Notes: a model not told the origin generated them from the letters alone. A stretch of 64,000 nt of DNA from Planococcus citri (GCF_950023065.1 NC_088678.1:29254580-29318579), one strand, 5' to 3'; positions 13,390 through 26,926 are shown, counted from the first letter of the stretch. Numbers and translations: made by a program.

Positions 13390-13800
13390 TCGAATTAGCC
13401 GGCGCTAGTCGCGAAAAATTACCCATTTCCGTGATAAAAATCGAAAATTCGATCGTCACGGATTCGAAACGCACCTTTCATTTTTCCTTGAACCGGTTCG
13501 TTCAAGTTCATTATTATTTACGGCGTTTTGCGTATGCAACTTTAATAACACTCTCATACTCGTATTAAGCACGATACATAGTGGTTCGAAAACAAGGACG
13601 TTCGTTGCTGCGTTCGTCGTCGAGTCGTTGAACTAATCGTATAAGCTGCGATAAACGCTACGACTTCGTCGAATTAATTTGACAGTTTACCTGGATAGTT
13701 TGTAGAGGATTTTTGTGTTTGAAAAAGAAACAAATGCTACGTGCTTGTCGAATTAATTTGACAGTTTACCTAGTTTGTTTGTTAAAAGATTTTGCCTTTA
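13390..13800 (+). promoter_or_regulatory. CG-richer region just upstream of the peroxidase start exon
   Basis: This is the nearest CG-enriched island to the peroxidase translation start (AGCCGGCGCTAGTCGCG, TTCGTTGCTGCGTTCGTCGT). It ends about 330 bp before the acceptor at 14127, so a promoter and untranslated first exon would fit here. It contains a 36-bp direct repeat (13657-13692 and 13736-13771). Confidence 0.35.
13657..13771. repeat. Direct repeat of 36 bp, offset 79 bp
   Basis: Copies at 13657-13692 and 13736-13771 share GCTACG, then GTCGAATTAATTTGACAGTT and TACCT, with only a few differences in the first third. The conserved core TTAATTTGACAGTTTACCT may be a protein-binding site duplicated near the peroxidase promoter, or a small local duplication. 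Confidence 0.75.
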
Positions 13801-14139
13801 GGAATAAAAAAAAAAAAAAAAAAAAAAACATGTCTCATGAGCTTGAATTACTTATCAGAAGATAATATGATAATTAGTACCCGTTTATCAATTACGATTT
13901 GAATTATTTATGCGAAAAGTATTTTAGATAACTTAAGTTGACAGTATTCGCGAAATCGTACTTTATAATGCGTAATGGGTAGTTGAGTACTACTTATTTA
14001 CTAGTTTTGTATGTAGATTTAACTTAGGTACACGTGTAATTACTCGTAATTAGCTAATGAGTACCCACGTATAGTTGTACATATATCTAATGGTCGTGGT
14101 TTTCTTTTTTTTTTTTCTATGTTGCAGACAGATGACAAG

Positions 14140-14826
14140 ATGATGAAAACTACTCGTAAAAGATATTTATTTAGCTTAGTCGCCGTGTTACAATCGGTTC
14201 ATGTTTTATCTGTATTTAGTCCAGATTCATCGTATAATTATTACGATAGAGATCATTTTAATCAATATAATTTAACAGGTAAATTTACTTAAATTTTTTG
14301 TTAGTGGTTATGTGTATTTTTAATGCAAGCTGGATTTAGATTGTGATTTTGATTATTTTGTTCTCATAAAAACTGATATCAATATCATCAACATCTTTTC
14401 TGGTTCAAATTTCAAAGTATTTGTTTTGGTCATATCGAAATACCAATATTTTCTGCTAAAATCATTCATAAAATTATAAAAATTGAAAAAAATGATCAAT
14501 CTTTTGACTTACAAAGAGGAATAAGAAGTTGAAATATGAAACATTATTTCATTTAAAATCTTATGTCAAGGTATCAAAGGGTTGAGAAGACGTTTTAATT
14601 TTTGAAAAATCAATTATTTCAATTTTTTATCAGGCTTACAATTTTTTCAAAATAAAATCAAAAGATGAATTGAAATTTAGAAAAAGGAAATATTAATTAA
14701 AAGTAATCGGATATAGGCCCATTATAATTTATAAGTAGATGATGGAATGAATAATGAAATGGGTAAAATTACTAATTAATTAGGTACTCAACAGATATTA
14801 TTTTAAAATTCTTATCAAAAATATTT

Positions 14827-14858
<32 letters not shown>

Positions 14859-15128
14859 CCAACATTTACGGAGAAAAAATACAAAATAACATTTTGGGAA
14901 GCTATATTTTTGAAGATTTAAACAGAAAATAAAGTTACATATTTGTATTTTGAATCATTTTCTAAAAAACTATGACATTTAATGGAAAGAAATCGTTTTT
15001 TAGCAGGAAAACAAAAGTAATACAAGGAAGCTAATAGGTAAGAAAAAAAAGAGATTAAAAACTCAAAAATAATGCGATAGAATGTGAATCAATTTGAAAA
15101 TTTCTCCAATTAGATTACATTTTATTTT

Positions 15129-15166
<38 letters not shown>

Positions 15167-18100
15167 TGATTACCTAATAATAGGTACTTAATTAAGTTGT
15201 GACAGGGTAAAGTTTATAAAAATAATCGTTTGAAGAAAAACAAAAAACATAAAAGCTTGAAAGTTTTGACAATAATTTAAGAAAATGAAATTTAAGATTT
15301 TTTCAAGGTCAATTTGCTTAAATGCGGTTCTTAAACATTTAAATAAAATATAAGAATCACAAATAATTAGGAAAGTAATATGTACTGTAATATTGTGAAA
15401 TTTTATTGAAAAAAAAAAAGATAAAGATAAAAAAAACAGAAAAACTTTTCAATTATTAGGTAGGTACCTACATGTGATTTAAAAAACGTATAACAAATCA
15501 TAATTTTTGAAATTGGTTGATCAATTTTTTCAACTCTGAGGTGTGCTGGGAAAAATGATGAGGTCTGATGCTTACTTTCATGTCTGATTGTTATTTAATT
15601 TAATTTTTTGTTGAGGAAACTTCAAAGTAATAAAGAGCGTTGAAAATTTGTTGAAATCTTCACAATTTTTGTACTCACAGAGGTTTCTAATCATAACTGA
15701 AAGAAAAAAAATCGACCAGACCAGAAAAATTGACAAAGCATCTAAAAAACAAAAGCTGAATTTCATTTTTGGCAAATTTTTTAAAATTTAAATTTTGCTC
15801 ACTTTTTTTAAAGAATGAAAATTTGTTCAAATTGGCCTGGAAAACGGAAATTTATTTCATGTGCTATTTCTGACTTCATAACTCGATTGATGGTGGTTTC
15901 GAGAGCCATTCTGAAACGAAAATGTGGATTTTGGATTTTTCAGTTTTGAAAAAATTACCATTATGAAGGGTGAAAATGGTATTTTAGTACCTTTGAACTC
16001 GAATTAGGTAGAATAAAATAATCTCAATTGTTTGCAATAGGTATCGTCTTCGTAGCCTTAAGTATACTTTTCAAGAATTAAAAAAAAATCAAAAATCCAC
16101 TGGAGGCTCCAGAATGGCTCAAAACCACCAGTAATTGATTCGAGAAGACAAAATGGAGAATAAATAAAATTTCAGTTTTTCATTTTGATGTGTTCGTTTA
16201 AGAAAAACTTTCTAAATTTTTTGAAAAATAATCGCTGAAGAAAATTCTGAATTTGAATCGATAAAAATGATTTTTGGAAAGAGCCAATAAAGTGACCAAA
16301 TTCATAGGTTATGGATTCATTTTGACGATTTTCAAAGACATTTTTTCAAAACTGGAGATTCCAAACATCCACTGAAGGCTCCAGAATGGCTCGAAATCAC
16401 CATTAATTAATTCAGCAGTCCAAAAATAAGGTAGAATTCAAATTTCTGATTTCTACTTCTATTTGATCAAATTTTGAGTTTTTCAAAGAAAAAAGGGGTA
16501 TTTGAATTTTCCAAATTTTTCTGAAAATCAAAAAATTAGGTTCTTCTGGTAAAATTTATCTCGGTGGTGTATTTTTGGATAAATTTTCGATTTTTATGTA
16601 CCCACTCGGTTCAAGCTGATAATTATTACGCTCATATTTTTGACCTATGAACAAAAAAAATCCATTTTTGAACTGTTTTGGGATCATTGATTATGATTTA
16701 CACAATACATCTGTCTGTGAGTGCCTAAGTATTTTTAAAACAGATTTTAGACTTCAGATTCGAATCCAGTTTTAATTGTATTTTTTGTATGTAGTTCTGT
16801 GGGTAGGTAATTACATCAATTTTGAGATAATATGTATCTTTCAAAAACTTGACTCTCGTCTCATTCTCTCCTCTCTCCAAAGAGTTTAATTCCATATAAA
16901 CCAACTCTTAATCACTGTTTGAATTTTCCAGGCATTTACGCCGATGAAACCTACGGTCCACCACGATCAATAATCAACACACATGGACCCAGATCTCCGG
17001 TCGTTTACGGAGGTTTCAAACCATCCTACCCTGTATTCCCAAGCATACCTCATTTCCGACCTTCATTCCCACATCAACCATACCAACCTCCATTCGAACA
17101 ACCTGCTGGTCCTAATCCTGGATTCGGACAACCGGTCACTCCACCAAGTGGGTAAGTAAAAACCAAATTGAAAAAAACCTATAGGTAGAAATCTAATCGA
17201 AAAACTTGACATTGATTGAACGAGTACCTAATTTTATTTTTTGATTCCTCTTTATCAGTCTGGGAGCACCGGAAACCGCTCCAGTAGGAGCCGGCTGCGC
17301 TCCATTGAGCACTCCGTGCGCCAACAGCAAATACCGTACGATCGATGGTACCTGTAATAATTTAAAATACCCGACTTGGGGTGCCGCGAATACCAAATAT
17401 GGTCGATTGGTTCGTCCTAAGTATGCCGATGGTAAGTCACGTGTTTAAATGGTTACGCGATACGTAGTTTAATTTGCTTACTGAAAGTTAATTCTTTATT
17501 CGTGAGATTTAAAAATTATCTTTCGCGGTTAATTCGTACGTACCTAGTACCTACTATGTACTTATTCTATATGCATAAGCCAGAATTCGATTTGAAAGCA
17601 GGCAGCAGCAGCTGAGGAGGAGAATTACTTAATAAATAATGTGTTCGTATATCAAAGTGGATTGTATATGTGCACTGTATGAATTGCTGATGCATATGAT
17701 ACCTACTCGTATAATATGTATAGCTATCTAGATGGAGTATTTTTTGTTTCAACCTTAACCCGTATTTTATAGTAATTTAAAGATTATATAATTCGATTAC
17801 TTACTTTATTAGTTTTTCAAACCGATAAAATGTATTTACCATCATTATCGATATTATGTTTTGATTAGGTGTCCACGCTCCACCAACTTCGGTCGCCAGC
17901 CATGAACCTCTACCGTTGGCTCGTCTAGTGAGTATCGTCATGTTCCCAGATTTACCGATCCCAGATCCTTTGTGGACTCTAGTCACTATGTCGTGGGGTC
18001 AAGTCATCACTCACGATATGTCTATGGCTTTGGGTACAGCTCAAGCGAGTAAGTGAGATTTTTTTAAAATTAATCGTAATGCAAAATATAAAGATAAAGT

Positions 18101-21100
18101 TACCAATAAGTTCCTACGATTTACATAATTTGACAAAATGAGTCAACTTCATTATCATTTCCAAAAGTAAAACATTGACAAAGTAACTATGCATGCGAAA
18201 TCTCATATTTCATGCGAGTAGATAATACTTTGCAAAACTGCATCCCAAGTTCACTTTCTAATTGCGTTCAACTGATGCCAATTTCGTTGTAATCTCTATC
18301 TATACCATCATAAGCAGTTTAATTCTGTCAAATATTGCTGCAAGTGGGACATACGTACTAGCTGATTTTACACGAGGGTTGTACCAACTACCAAGTAGCT
18401 CGGACGAAATTCAATTTTCTGCATTTTCATTTTTTTTCCAAAGTGACATATCTCCTTCAGTTTTGAATATTTCGAAAAGTAGGTACAATGAGTGTTTTTT
18501 GGACCTAAAAATTATATTCCCTGCAAAAAACATTTTTTGTATATTTACAGGGTGTGCCAAAAGAAACTTGACGTGTGTCAAAAGAAACTAGACATATGAA
18601 TTCTAACATTTAATTCACATAAAATTCATATAAAAAAGAACGAACGAAAAGATGCAAAGTGACATATCGTTCGAACCGTTGCCACAAATGCTATGATGAC
18701 TCCCAATCGGTTTTTGAAACTCTCAGCCTTTTTTTGTTGTCAACATTTTCATTTTTACTCATTCATATCTTGTGCTCAGAGCCATAAAGGAGAGATTCTA
18801 CCACCCAGTGGGGCCAGCTTCTGTGTCCTCCCTGCTTCCATACAGGGAGTACCTATATAAAGCATCAGTGAACTGCACACTGGCAAACTGACCCCCACTC
18901 AGGTGAAGAGTATACTTGAACATATCGAAAAGAACGTGAGGATCTTAGAAGTGTCAAGTCGTTTTTGAAAATTGTCAAGTATCTTTTGGAACACCCTGTA
19001 CAGTATGACATGACACAAAAGTAGTGCTCGGTGGCTTTTATTTTCAAGTAGACAAAGCTATCTAGCAAGATGAATGAAGCGGCGTTGAGTAGGGAAAATA
19101 AAGGCTTTCAAAAGCGATCTTGAAAATTTCAGGCCCATGCACAGGGTGTTCACAAATTGAAAAACCGGTTTGGTCAAAAAATTCTAACTGGTTTTTATTG
19201 GGCCAATGTATTCTACACACCAAGGAGACAAAAACATGATATGAATTTTTTGAAACCGGTTCATTAATTTGCAACCAGTTGGCAAAAAACACCCAAACAT
19301 TGTAGATGGAGAAAAAAGCTTGAAACAAAAGTTGTAGAGCGTAAAAAATGGTACCATTTTCACTGATCAGATTTTAAAACCGGTTCATTAATTTGCAACC
19401 AGTTATCAAAAATTACCTACGAATTGAATAGAGAAAAAATTTTGAAACATAATAAGTTGTAGAGTGTAAAAAATTGAACTATTTTTGCTGATCAGATTTT
19501 AAAATCAGTTCATTAATTTGTAGCACACTATCGAAAGTTACCTGGCTGCAAATTAATTAGCCATTTACAAAATCCGATCAGCAAAAATAGTTCAATTTTT
19601 TACGCTCTACAACTTTTGTTTCAAGCTTTTTTCTCTATCTTCAATTTTTAGGTGATTGTCAAAAACTGGTTTCTAAATGCGAACCAATGACCGGGTTTCA
19701 AAATGTTATTGAACAGAATTGTGTAATTTTTCACACCCTACAACTTTTGTTTCAAGCTTTTTTCTATCTCTACAATTTTGGTTTTTTTTGTCAACTGGTT
19801 GCAGATTAATGAACCGGTTTCAAAAAATTGATATCATGTTTTTGTCGCCTTGGTGTGTAGAATACATTGCCCCAATAAAAACCAGTTTGAATTTTTTGAC
19901 CAAAACGGTTTTTCAATTTAATGAAACACCCTGTGCATCGCCCTGAAATTTTCAAAGTCGCTTCTGAAAGCCTTTATTTTTCCCTAGGTACTCAACGCCG
20001 CTTCATTCATCTCTCTAACTCTTTCCACTTAGAAATAAAAGCCACCGAGCACTACTTTTGTGTCATACTGTATTGTCAAACAAATGATTTTCCCTGAGAT
20101 CCCCAGTTTTCCAGAACAAATTTCTCTAATTTTCTTTGCCCTTCAAATATCAACTACGCTTACCTACATAAATTGGGGAAGTAGAGGGTAGATAGTTGAA
20201 GGAGGCTTTAAGTTTATTCAAGCCAGCATTTTTGGGGGTAAAAAAAATCTCCATTTTCTGAGGGAACAATGAACAAAAAAATAAGTACAATCGTTGATTG
20301 AGAAAAAGAAAAACAGAAAATTGTGTGGACTTTGACAATTTTATCCAAAAATGGGACCTTTTTCGGCATTTTTGGCAAAAAAAAAAAATAAGACTTTTTT
20401 TCAAAGACAGAAAACAGGACTTTCTATGGCACTTTAGGCACCAAAAAAAATGGTCATTTTTCGACAGTTTTGGTGACAATTTTACCGAAAAACTCGACTT
20501 TTTTTTAAAAGCAAAAATGAGGATTTTTAGTTGGCAATTTTGACATAGATTAGGTGGAACTCTTTGACAATTTTGGTTAAAAATTGGAACTTTTTCGGTA
20601 ATTTTGGCAAAAAAGAGGATTTTTTCGACGTTGATAAAAAATAGGGTTTTTATGGAGTTTTAGATTAAAAACTAAATTTTCTGACAATTATTTCAGAAAA
20701 ATGAGGCTTTTTGACAATTCTTCCCAAAAACCACGACTTCTCTTACAATTTCGAAAAAAAAACGGAAGTGTTTTTAATAAAGTTAGAACTGCCGATTTTT
20801 AAGACAGTGAGTGAGGGTAGTAGGAGGTGAGGGGGTCAACATTTTTTCAAGCTAAGATTTTTCAATTTTCAAGAAAGAGAAAATAAATAAAAATTTGTTA
20901 ATGTTTGAAAATTTTGGCAAAAAAACAACAAAATTTCGATAAAAAGTAGGTGGGATTTTTTTAGTACCTAATTTTGGCAGAAAATGAGGCCTCTTTTCAG
21001 AAATTTTAGAAATAACTGGACTTTTTTGACAAAGCAAAGGTAGACAAAAGACAGGACTTTTTACGGCATTTAGAAAACAGAATTTTTTGGTTATTTTGAC

Positions 21101-24100
21101 AGAAAATAGAACTTTTGGACAATTTTTGCCAGAAACGAAACTTTTTAGCAAGTTTGACGAGAACTAGGCTGGTGAGACTTAATAACAATTTTCCAGAAAA
21201 TGGGACATTTCTTTCAGAAATTTTGGAAAAAACTGGACTCTTTTGACATTGACAAAAAATAGGACTGTTTATGACAATTTTGGCAAAAAAAAATGACTTT
21301 TTGACAATGATGGCAAAAAGTGTATTTTTTGTGAATTTTCTCAAAAAACGAAACTTTATTCCATCTTTAACAATAATTGAGTAAGTGAGACTTTTTAACA
21401 ATTTTGGCAGAAAATGGGATATTTTTTGATGATTTTGGGGAAAATGGGACTATTTTGATATAGACAGAAAACAAGACTTTTTCTGGAATTTTGAGCAAAA
21501 AACTTTTTTTATTGTAATAATTTTGTCAAAAAATGGGACTTTTTGACAATGATTGCCAAAAATGTAACTTTTTGACAGTTTTTGCAAAAAACGAAACGAC
21601 AATTTTGTCGAGAATTAGGTAGGTGAGACTTTTTAACAGTTCTAACAGAAAATTGGGCATTTTTCGCTGATTTCGGCAAAGAATGAGACTTTTTTGACAT
21701 AGACAGAAAACAAGACTTTTTATGGCATTTTAGGCAGAAAACGGGATTTTTAGACAATTTTGGCAAAAATCGAATCTTTTTTGGTAATTTTGGAAAATTA
21801 TGAAATTCTCTGATTTTGGAGTGAAAATTTTCAATCTCCTTGAAATTTCTGCGATTTTTCTAGGAGGTTTAAATTCTCCAACTTTTTCCAGTTTTCCAGA
21901 GAATTGACATTGGACAACTTGGTGAACTTTCCCTTCATTGTTTTTTTCGAAATCTTCGAGTAGCGCTAACTGCACTATTCAAGATAGACAAAAAGGGATA
22001 CCTACCTAATTATTCTTTTTATTTTTTCAATCGTCTTAGAATAAAATTTTGAAATGTAGTCCATATAATGTCAGAATCGAACTCAAGTTATACCTACACT
22101 TATCTTCTTCACATGAAAAAAGGGGGCTTACTCGAGGTGCATTTCTCTCCAGACGGTTCAAGCTACAAGTTGGCACTACCCTCGTGTGAATTCATCGTAT
22201 CACCACTTACAGTTTTTACGTAGAATTTCGATTTACTCTCGTAATACTTCAGCATTATATTAGGCTTATACTCGTAGTTATCTTTAAATATCTCTAAATT
22301 AATTTCTTCTTTATAGAACGCCACTCAACCAGATGTTGCGACGACGACGGTCGTCTACGCTCCAATAACGGTCCTAGCTGTTTCCCTATTGTATTACCCG
22401 AAGATGATCCGGTCTTTTCGAAATATAAACGTATGTGTATGAATTTCGTGCGATCGACCACTGATTTAGATACCGGTTGCAATCCGGGTAATCAGCCCGC
22501 CGAACAAGTACGTGCTCGTGGGAGTTTTTAGACTTATCGTAGATATGTACTCTCTGTTGCGTAATACCTGTACACATAGGTACCTAATATTTGGCGTATT
22601 TTTTCTCATTCCTACAATGCTTTTTTTCTTTTTATAGTTGGTCTCTGTTACCCATTGGATGGACGCTTCTCTAGTCTATGGAGCTACTCAACAAGTATCC
22701 GATACCGTAAGAGAACGAGTCGGAGGCAGATTGAGAGTAGAATTGAAAGATCATCACAGACCATTCCCTCCTACCGCCAGAAATAAGACAGCTGTTTGCG
22801 ATATCCTCTCCGAACGTGAACCTTGTTACCAATTCGGTTCGTAAAATTGTCAAATTATATAAAGTACCTACAGAATTGAGACTATAAAACAAAGAGGTGT
22901 GTTGGTTTCTGTTTTGCTCGCAGGTGACCGAAGAGCCAATCAAAATCCACAATTGACCGTTTTGCAAATTTTATTACTGAGAGAACACAACAGATTAGCT
23001 ACGGTTTTATCGCACATCAATCCTCATTGGGACGACGAAACTTTATACCAAGAAGCTAGAAGGATTCTGATAGCCGAATTCCAACACATCAGTTATTACG
23101 AATATTTACCCATTATATTAGGTAAGATGACCTGGATTTCGTTGTCGATAGGTCGATGGTGTACTTGAAAAATGAATCGAGTCTAAAATCAATACAATAT
23201 GGTTCGGTTGTTTGCGAATTAAGTATAGCAGAAGATAAAAGAAAACGGTTCAAGGAAAGGTTTAAACTGTATAAAAGGTGTAGGTACCGAGCTCATTATC
23301 TAGTCTAGGTACCTATTTTTTAGTTCCACCTCCACGATAGAACGTTTAATAATTAGATAGGTTCCTACTAAGAAGAATAGTGTTTTCCAACTGGCAAAAA
23401 AATTTTCAATCGGGGAAAAAAAGTAACAAAATAATTTTTAATTTTTCAAGTTTTTGAATCTCATTTTTAAAAATTTTAAAAGATTCTAGGACTGGGGGAT
23501 TGTGTCGAAATTGATTGAAAAAGTTACCAGAACGATTTATATGTATTGTATTTAAATTTGGGTGTCTTTTGTGGAATTTTTTGAAAACTAGAAGATCTAG
23601 AAATCTGCTAGAGAGCTCCAAAAAGGATTCAGAGATTAGAAAATAGGATTCAAATTTTTAACTTTTCTGCTTCGATTTGATTATTTAAAATTTTTTTTTT
23701 TTGTGATGAATAATCCCAACAAGGTAATTCTGGTGCTCTCCAATTTGATCAAAATGAAGCTAGACTGAAGAGCATTATTTTCAAACGAAATGAATTACCA
23801 TCTGCAAATTCATTTTACACCCTTCATCCCCAAAAATTTCGTAAAATTTCAAATGATGCTTAAAATTCACTATATTTTCGTCGAACCTGTTCAGAAAAAA
23901 AATAGTGCCAGGATAATTAGCCCTACCATAATGCTTTGAATGCACAAGTGCAACAATGTTTGCCTATTTGAAGGTTTTCAGGGAAGGGAATTCACCCGAA
24001 GCCATGTTCTTGAAGAAATTCATTTTCATGTTGTTTTTGCAACCATCAAAAAATTAAAATTTAAAAATTTGATGTCTTCTTCTCCGTCCAGAATTGAATA

Positions 24101-26926
24101 ATCACAAGAATTATCAAGACGAATTAAACGGAAGTTTGATCAGTGGTGCCAAAGGTTGATCACCCTTCATTATTAACTTTCGATGTTCCCCACAATAACT
24201 GATATGGTGATCAAGATTTGGCATTTGGTCTTATGGAAGAGCTTTTTAGATATTTTGTGGAAATTTTTTGTTTATTGCTTTATAAAAATTCCATAAATCA
24301 TAAAATTTGTAAAAATACCCAAGTTTGAAAAAAATATCAGCTCTTCTGAGATTTTTGAATTTTCCTCCCACAAAAATTTTGTGAGTTTCAAAAGTTTTTA
24401 CGAAATTTTTTTCTGAGAAAATAAGCACAAAGCAATCCAAACTTTTCTTCAGGTCATTTTAGAATTAAATATTTTCTAATTTCAAGTATTGAACATGGGC
24501 TTTGAAATTTCTGAAAATTTGATTACAATTTGTCGAAAAATGTTCGCAAGTTTATGAACATTATTTTAGGAATGTTCACAATTTTTAAAAGAGTTTTTGC
24601 AAAATTTTCATCTTTGTCAGTTTTCTTTCATTACCTATAGTAAAATTTTAACTTGAAAAAAAAAACAGTGTTGAAAGTTTGAGTTTGAGTTTGAGTTTAT
24701 TTTGGATTCCTGAAATTTTTTTTCAAATCCCAAAACAGTTCTGTTTCTCAAAATTTTTTCTACAGAGCTCAAAAATTCCTGAAATACAGTCTTTTTCGAA
24801 ATTTTTTGGTTCTTAAAAATTTTATAACAAATTATTGGAAATATTTCCTTGCAATGTTTTAATAAAGTAGATATTTTTTCTCAAATTCTTATCACTTTTT
24901 AAATTGAATTCCTAAATTGACACATATTATGCAGAAAATTTGAAGTTACATAATTTAAAAAGAAATAAATGCTCAAATTTTTCAGATGCTTTTGAAATTG
25001 TTAGTAAAAGATATTTTTCTCGATGGAATTGTTTACCTTCGTACTAACAAAGTCTCTGATTTCTTTAAAAATCAAAATAATATTGAGCTTCTCTACAATT
25101 TGTTTTTATTTTTCCAAAAGCCTGAACTAGTTTTTTTTCATGTCTTGCGGCGCCTGTTTCTTTACTTCTTTCACCTCATTTGAAAATTTACTCAAAAGTC
25201 CAAATCTCTTTTCGAACGATTGAATCTAAACCCCCATATCATGAAATCTGTCACAGCAATTCAACTTGCCATGCCCTTCACTCTCAAGATCTCTGGCGAT
25301 TTCTCAACAGCAACTTTTTAATAATTTTTTTCGCAAAATATTTCTAACTATCTAAGCCTTTACCCACTTCTTATCTTTAAAAAAAAAAAAAAGAGAGAGA
25401 GAAAAAACTAGAAGGCTTATTGTAGGTACCTAACATAAGACTTGCAAATGAAGATCTTCTGCCTACTCTGCAAACAACTGAACCTCAGGTTGAAATTTAA
25501 TCCTTTTCAAGCTATACCTACATTTAAATCTAGCCCCCAACTGGGACAATTTAACAAAAAGCAACTAGAAACTAATTTTCATTTACAAATTCAAGGAACC
25601 GACAACATGTTGAAATACAAATTGATCTACAAATCCAAAGGATTCACCAACGACTACAATGACCAAGTAGACCCAAGCGTATTGAACGGACACGCCACCG
25701 CTGCCTTCAGATACTTCCACTCTTCCATCCAAGGACAATTCCAGTAAAAATTTCAGCTCACTTAAAAAACCATGACTTCGTAATTACTGGTTGATTAACA
25801 AAAACTTCTTGTACAATTTTACAGATTGATCGATGAAACTAGACACGCTTTGGATTCGATCAGATTATCTGATTTCTTCAACAGACCAGTAGTAGTTGAA
25901 AGTGGAAACAACCTTGATCATTTGACCAGAGGATTAGCCACTCAAAGCCAAGAAGAAGTTGATCCATTCTTCACCAGCGAAGTGAGTGTTGATTTATTAG
26001 TACCTATTTGAAAAGGATGCATGAAAAATATAGGTAACCCAAATTAACATACCTACTTAATGTGATATGATTGTGATTTCAGATCACCGACTTCTTATTC
26101 AGAAGAGATAGACCTTTCGGTAGAGATTTAAGAGCCATCGATATCCAAAGAGGCAGAGATCACGGTTTAGGTTCATACAACGACTACAGAGAATTCTGTG
26201 GATTACCCCGAGCTCACAAATTCGAAGATTTCCTCGACTTCATCGATGCTGAGGTGCGTGAAATCTTCAACGCTGAACCGAAAACTACAAATTGAAAATA
26301 ATAATTCATTAATGTATTTTTTAAATTTTTTACAGAGAGTAGAAAAATTATCCATTTTATACGATCACCCAGATGATGTAGACTTCACCGTAGGAGGTTC
26401 GTTGGAAGCTCATGCTCCAGGTACCTTGGCTGGACCCACATTCTTATGCATCTTATTAGAACAATTCTACAGAACCAGAGTATCAGACAGATACTTCTAC
26501 GAAAATGGAGGAGACATCGGATCCTTCCAACCAGGTTAGTAATTCACGATAAAATTCGCTGTGAAAAATAGAGCCATCACTAATCCATATTCCATGTTTT
26601 ATAATTTCGCAGAACAATTACACGAAATCAAAAAATCCAGTTTGGCTCGTCTATTCTGCGACAATGGTGATGATATCCATTCGATGCAACCGAGTGCTTT
26701 CCTCGTAATATCGGACGAGTAAGTAGTATTCTTCGAATAAAAATCATTAATAAAATAATCATAAACTCGTCTTACTAATTACCATTTGTTTTCACTTTCT
26801 CCTTTCAGAAATCCTGTCGTATCTTGCAGTGATTACGATAAAATCCCAGCCATAGATTTGAATTACTGGAAAGAAATCCCACATAATGTTCCATATTTGA
26901 ACGAAAATAATTATTATAAGAAATAG
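14140..26926 (+). CDS. Secreted animal heme peroxidase (chorion peroxidase / peroxinectin-like), 13 coding exons
   Basis: Predicted role: extracellular oxidation of phenolic or tyrosine substrates with H2O2, as in insect chorion or cuticle cross-linking. Coding exons: 14140-14278, 16932-17151, 17259-17431, 17869-18048, 22317-22507, 22638-22836, 22924-23121, 25596-25743, 25825-25981, 26083-26253, 26336-26534, 26613-26718, 26809-26926; total 2199 nt, 732 residues, all junctions in phase. A hydrophobic signal segment (about residues 8-26) follows the start; an upstream ATG at 14132 closes after three codons. A Pro/Tyr-rich linker (about 55-120) precedes the peroxidase fold. Visible motifs: distal heme side WGQVITHDM (His near 226), CFPIV and CMNFVRS, THWMDASLVYG, QNPQLTVLQ, catalytic Arg in LYQEARRI (near 413), proximal His in ATAAFRYFHSSIQ (near 475), and IQRGRDHGLGSYNDYREFCG. 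The catalytic set is complete, so the enzyme should be active. The donor at 22837 (GTTCGT) is weak but required by phase. Which peroxidase subfamily it belongs to is unsettled. Confidence 0.93.
14279..16931. other. Peroxidase intron 1
   Basis: Donor GTAAAT and acceptor TTTTCCAG bound it. It contains long A-runs (14831-14854 and 15133-15164), generic AT-rich DNA, and CCTCCAG-family repeats near 16.08-16.40 kb. No internal exon is required by phase. Confidence 0.75.
16080..16400. repeat. Dispersed repeat with palindromic CTGGAGGCTCCAG core
   Basis: Two similar phrases (near 16096 and 16371) read CCACTG(G/A)AGGCTCCAGAATGG followed by CTC(A/G)AAA(A/T)CACCA. They share the CCTCCAG core with copies near 11.3, 11.6 and 36.0-36.5 kb. 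Confidence 0.55.
18548..18998. mobile_element. 451-bp TA-flanked MITE with CAGGGTGT ends
   Basis: The left terminus CAGGGTGTGCCAAAAGAAAC and the reverse complement of the right terminus (CAGGGTGTTCCAAAAGATAC), each continuing TTGAC, match at 23 of 25 positions. TA dinucleotides at 18546-18547 and 18999-19000 are the target duplication. There is no transposase frame. Termini beginning CAGGGTGT are common among Tc1/mariner-like MITEs; another left-end-like fragment lies near 61471. Confidence 0.8.
19001..20070. mobile_element. 1070-bp foldback (giant inverted-repeat) element, copy A
   Basis: Left end CAGTATGACA plus CACAAAAGTAGTGCTCGGTG and right end CACCGAGCACTACTTTTGTG plus TCATACTG are inverted copies, apart from a 3-nt insertion on the left. 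TA lies outside both ends (18999-19000 and 20071-20072). Almost the whole element is an inverted repeat: CTACACACCAAGG at about 19212 pairs with CCTTGGTGTGTAG at about 19848, and AAACCGGTTCATTAATTTGC phrases on the left pair with GAACCGGTTTCAAAA phrases on the right. Monomers of about 125 bp form each arm. Transcribed within the peroxidase pre-mRNA, it would fold into a hairpin with arms of roughly 500 nt. A second copy sits in a MED14 intron. Confidence 0.85.
20300..21790. repeat. Degenerate short-period repeat in peroxidase intron
   Basis: The phrase GACAATTTTGGCAAAAAATG followed by GGACTTTTT recurs dozens of times with changes and length variation (about 30-45 bp between copies). The long open frames across it on both strands arise because the unit seldom contains stops. 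There is no sign of coding constraint. Confidence 0.75.
23122..25595. other. Peroxidase intron 7, AT-rich
   Basis: Donor GTAAGA. The acceptor at 25595 (TTTACAAATTCAAG) is chosen because it completes the split Gly codon and enters the frame TDNMLKYK, although the open frame itself runs further upstream. A GTTTGA microrepeat lies near 24680. No other feature seen. Confidence 0.65.

Larger units (their letters stand above)
18049..22316. other. Peroxidase intron 4, packed with inserted repeats
   Basis: This 4.3 kb intron holds, in order, a 451-bp TA-flanked element, a 1070-bp foldback element sharing its TA, and a long imperfect short-period repeat. The exon before it ends in a split codon completed by the exon at 22317, so no cassette exon is needed. 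Confidence 0.75.

Noticed and set aside
18262..18591. 109-residue plus-strand frame in peroxidase intron 4
   Set aside because: It runs into the terminal repeat of the 451-bp MITE, has no recognisable motif, and the flanking exons join correctly without it.
20150..21975. Lys/Ser/Phe-rich open frames on the minus strand
   Set aside because: They follow the degenerate ACAATTTTGGCAAAAA repeat in a peroxidase intron, and the opposite strand is also open.
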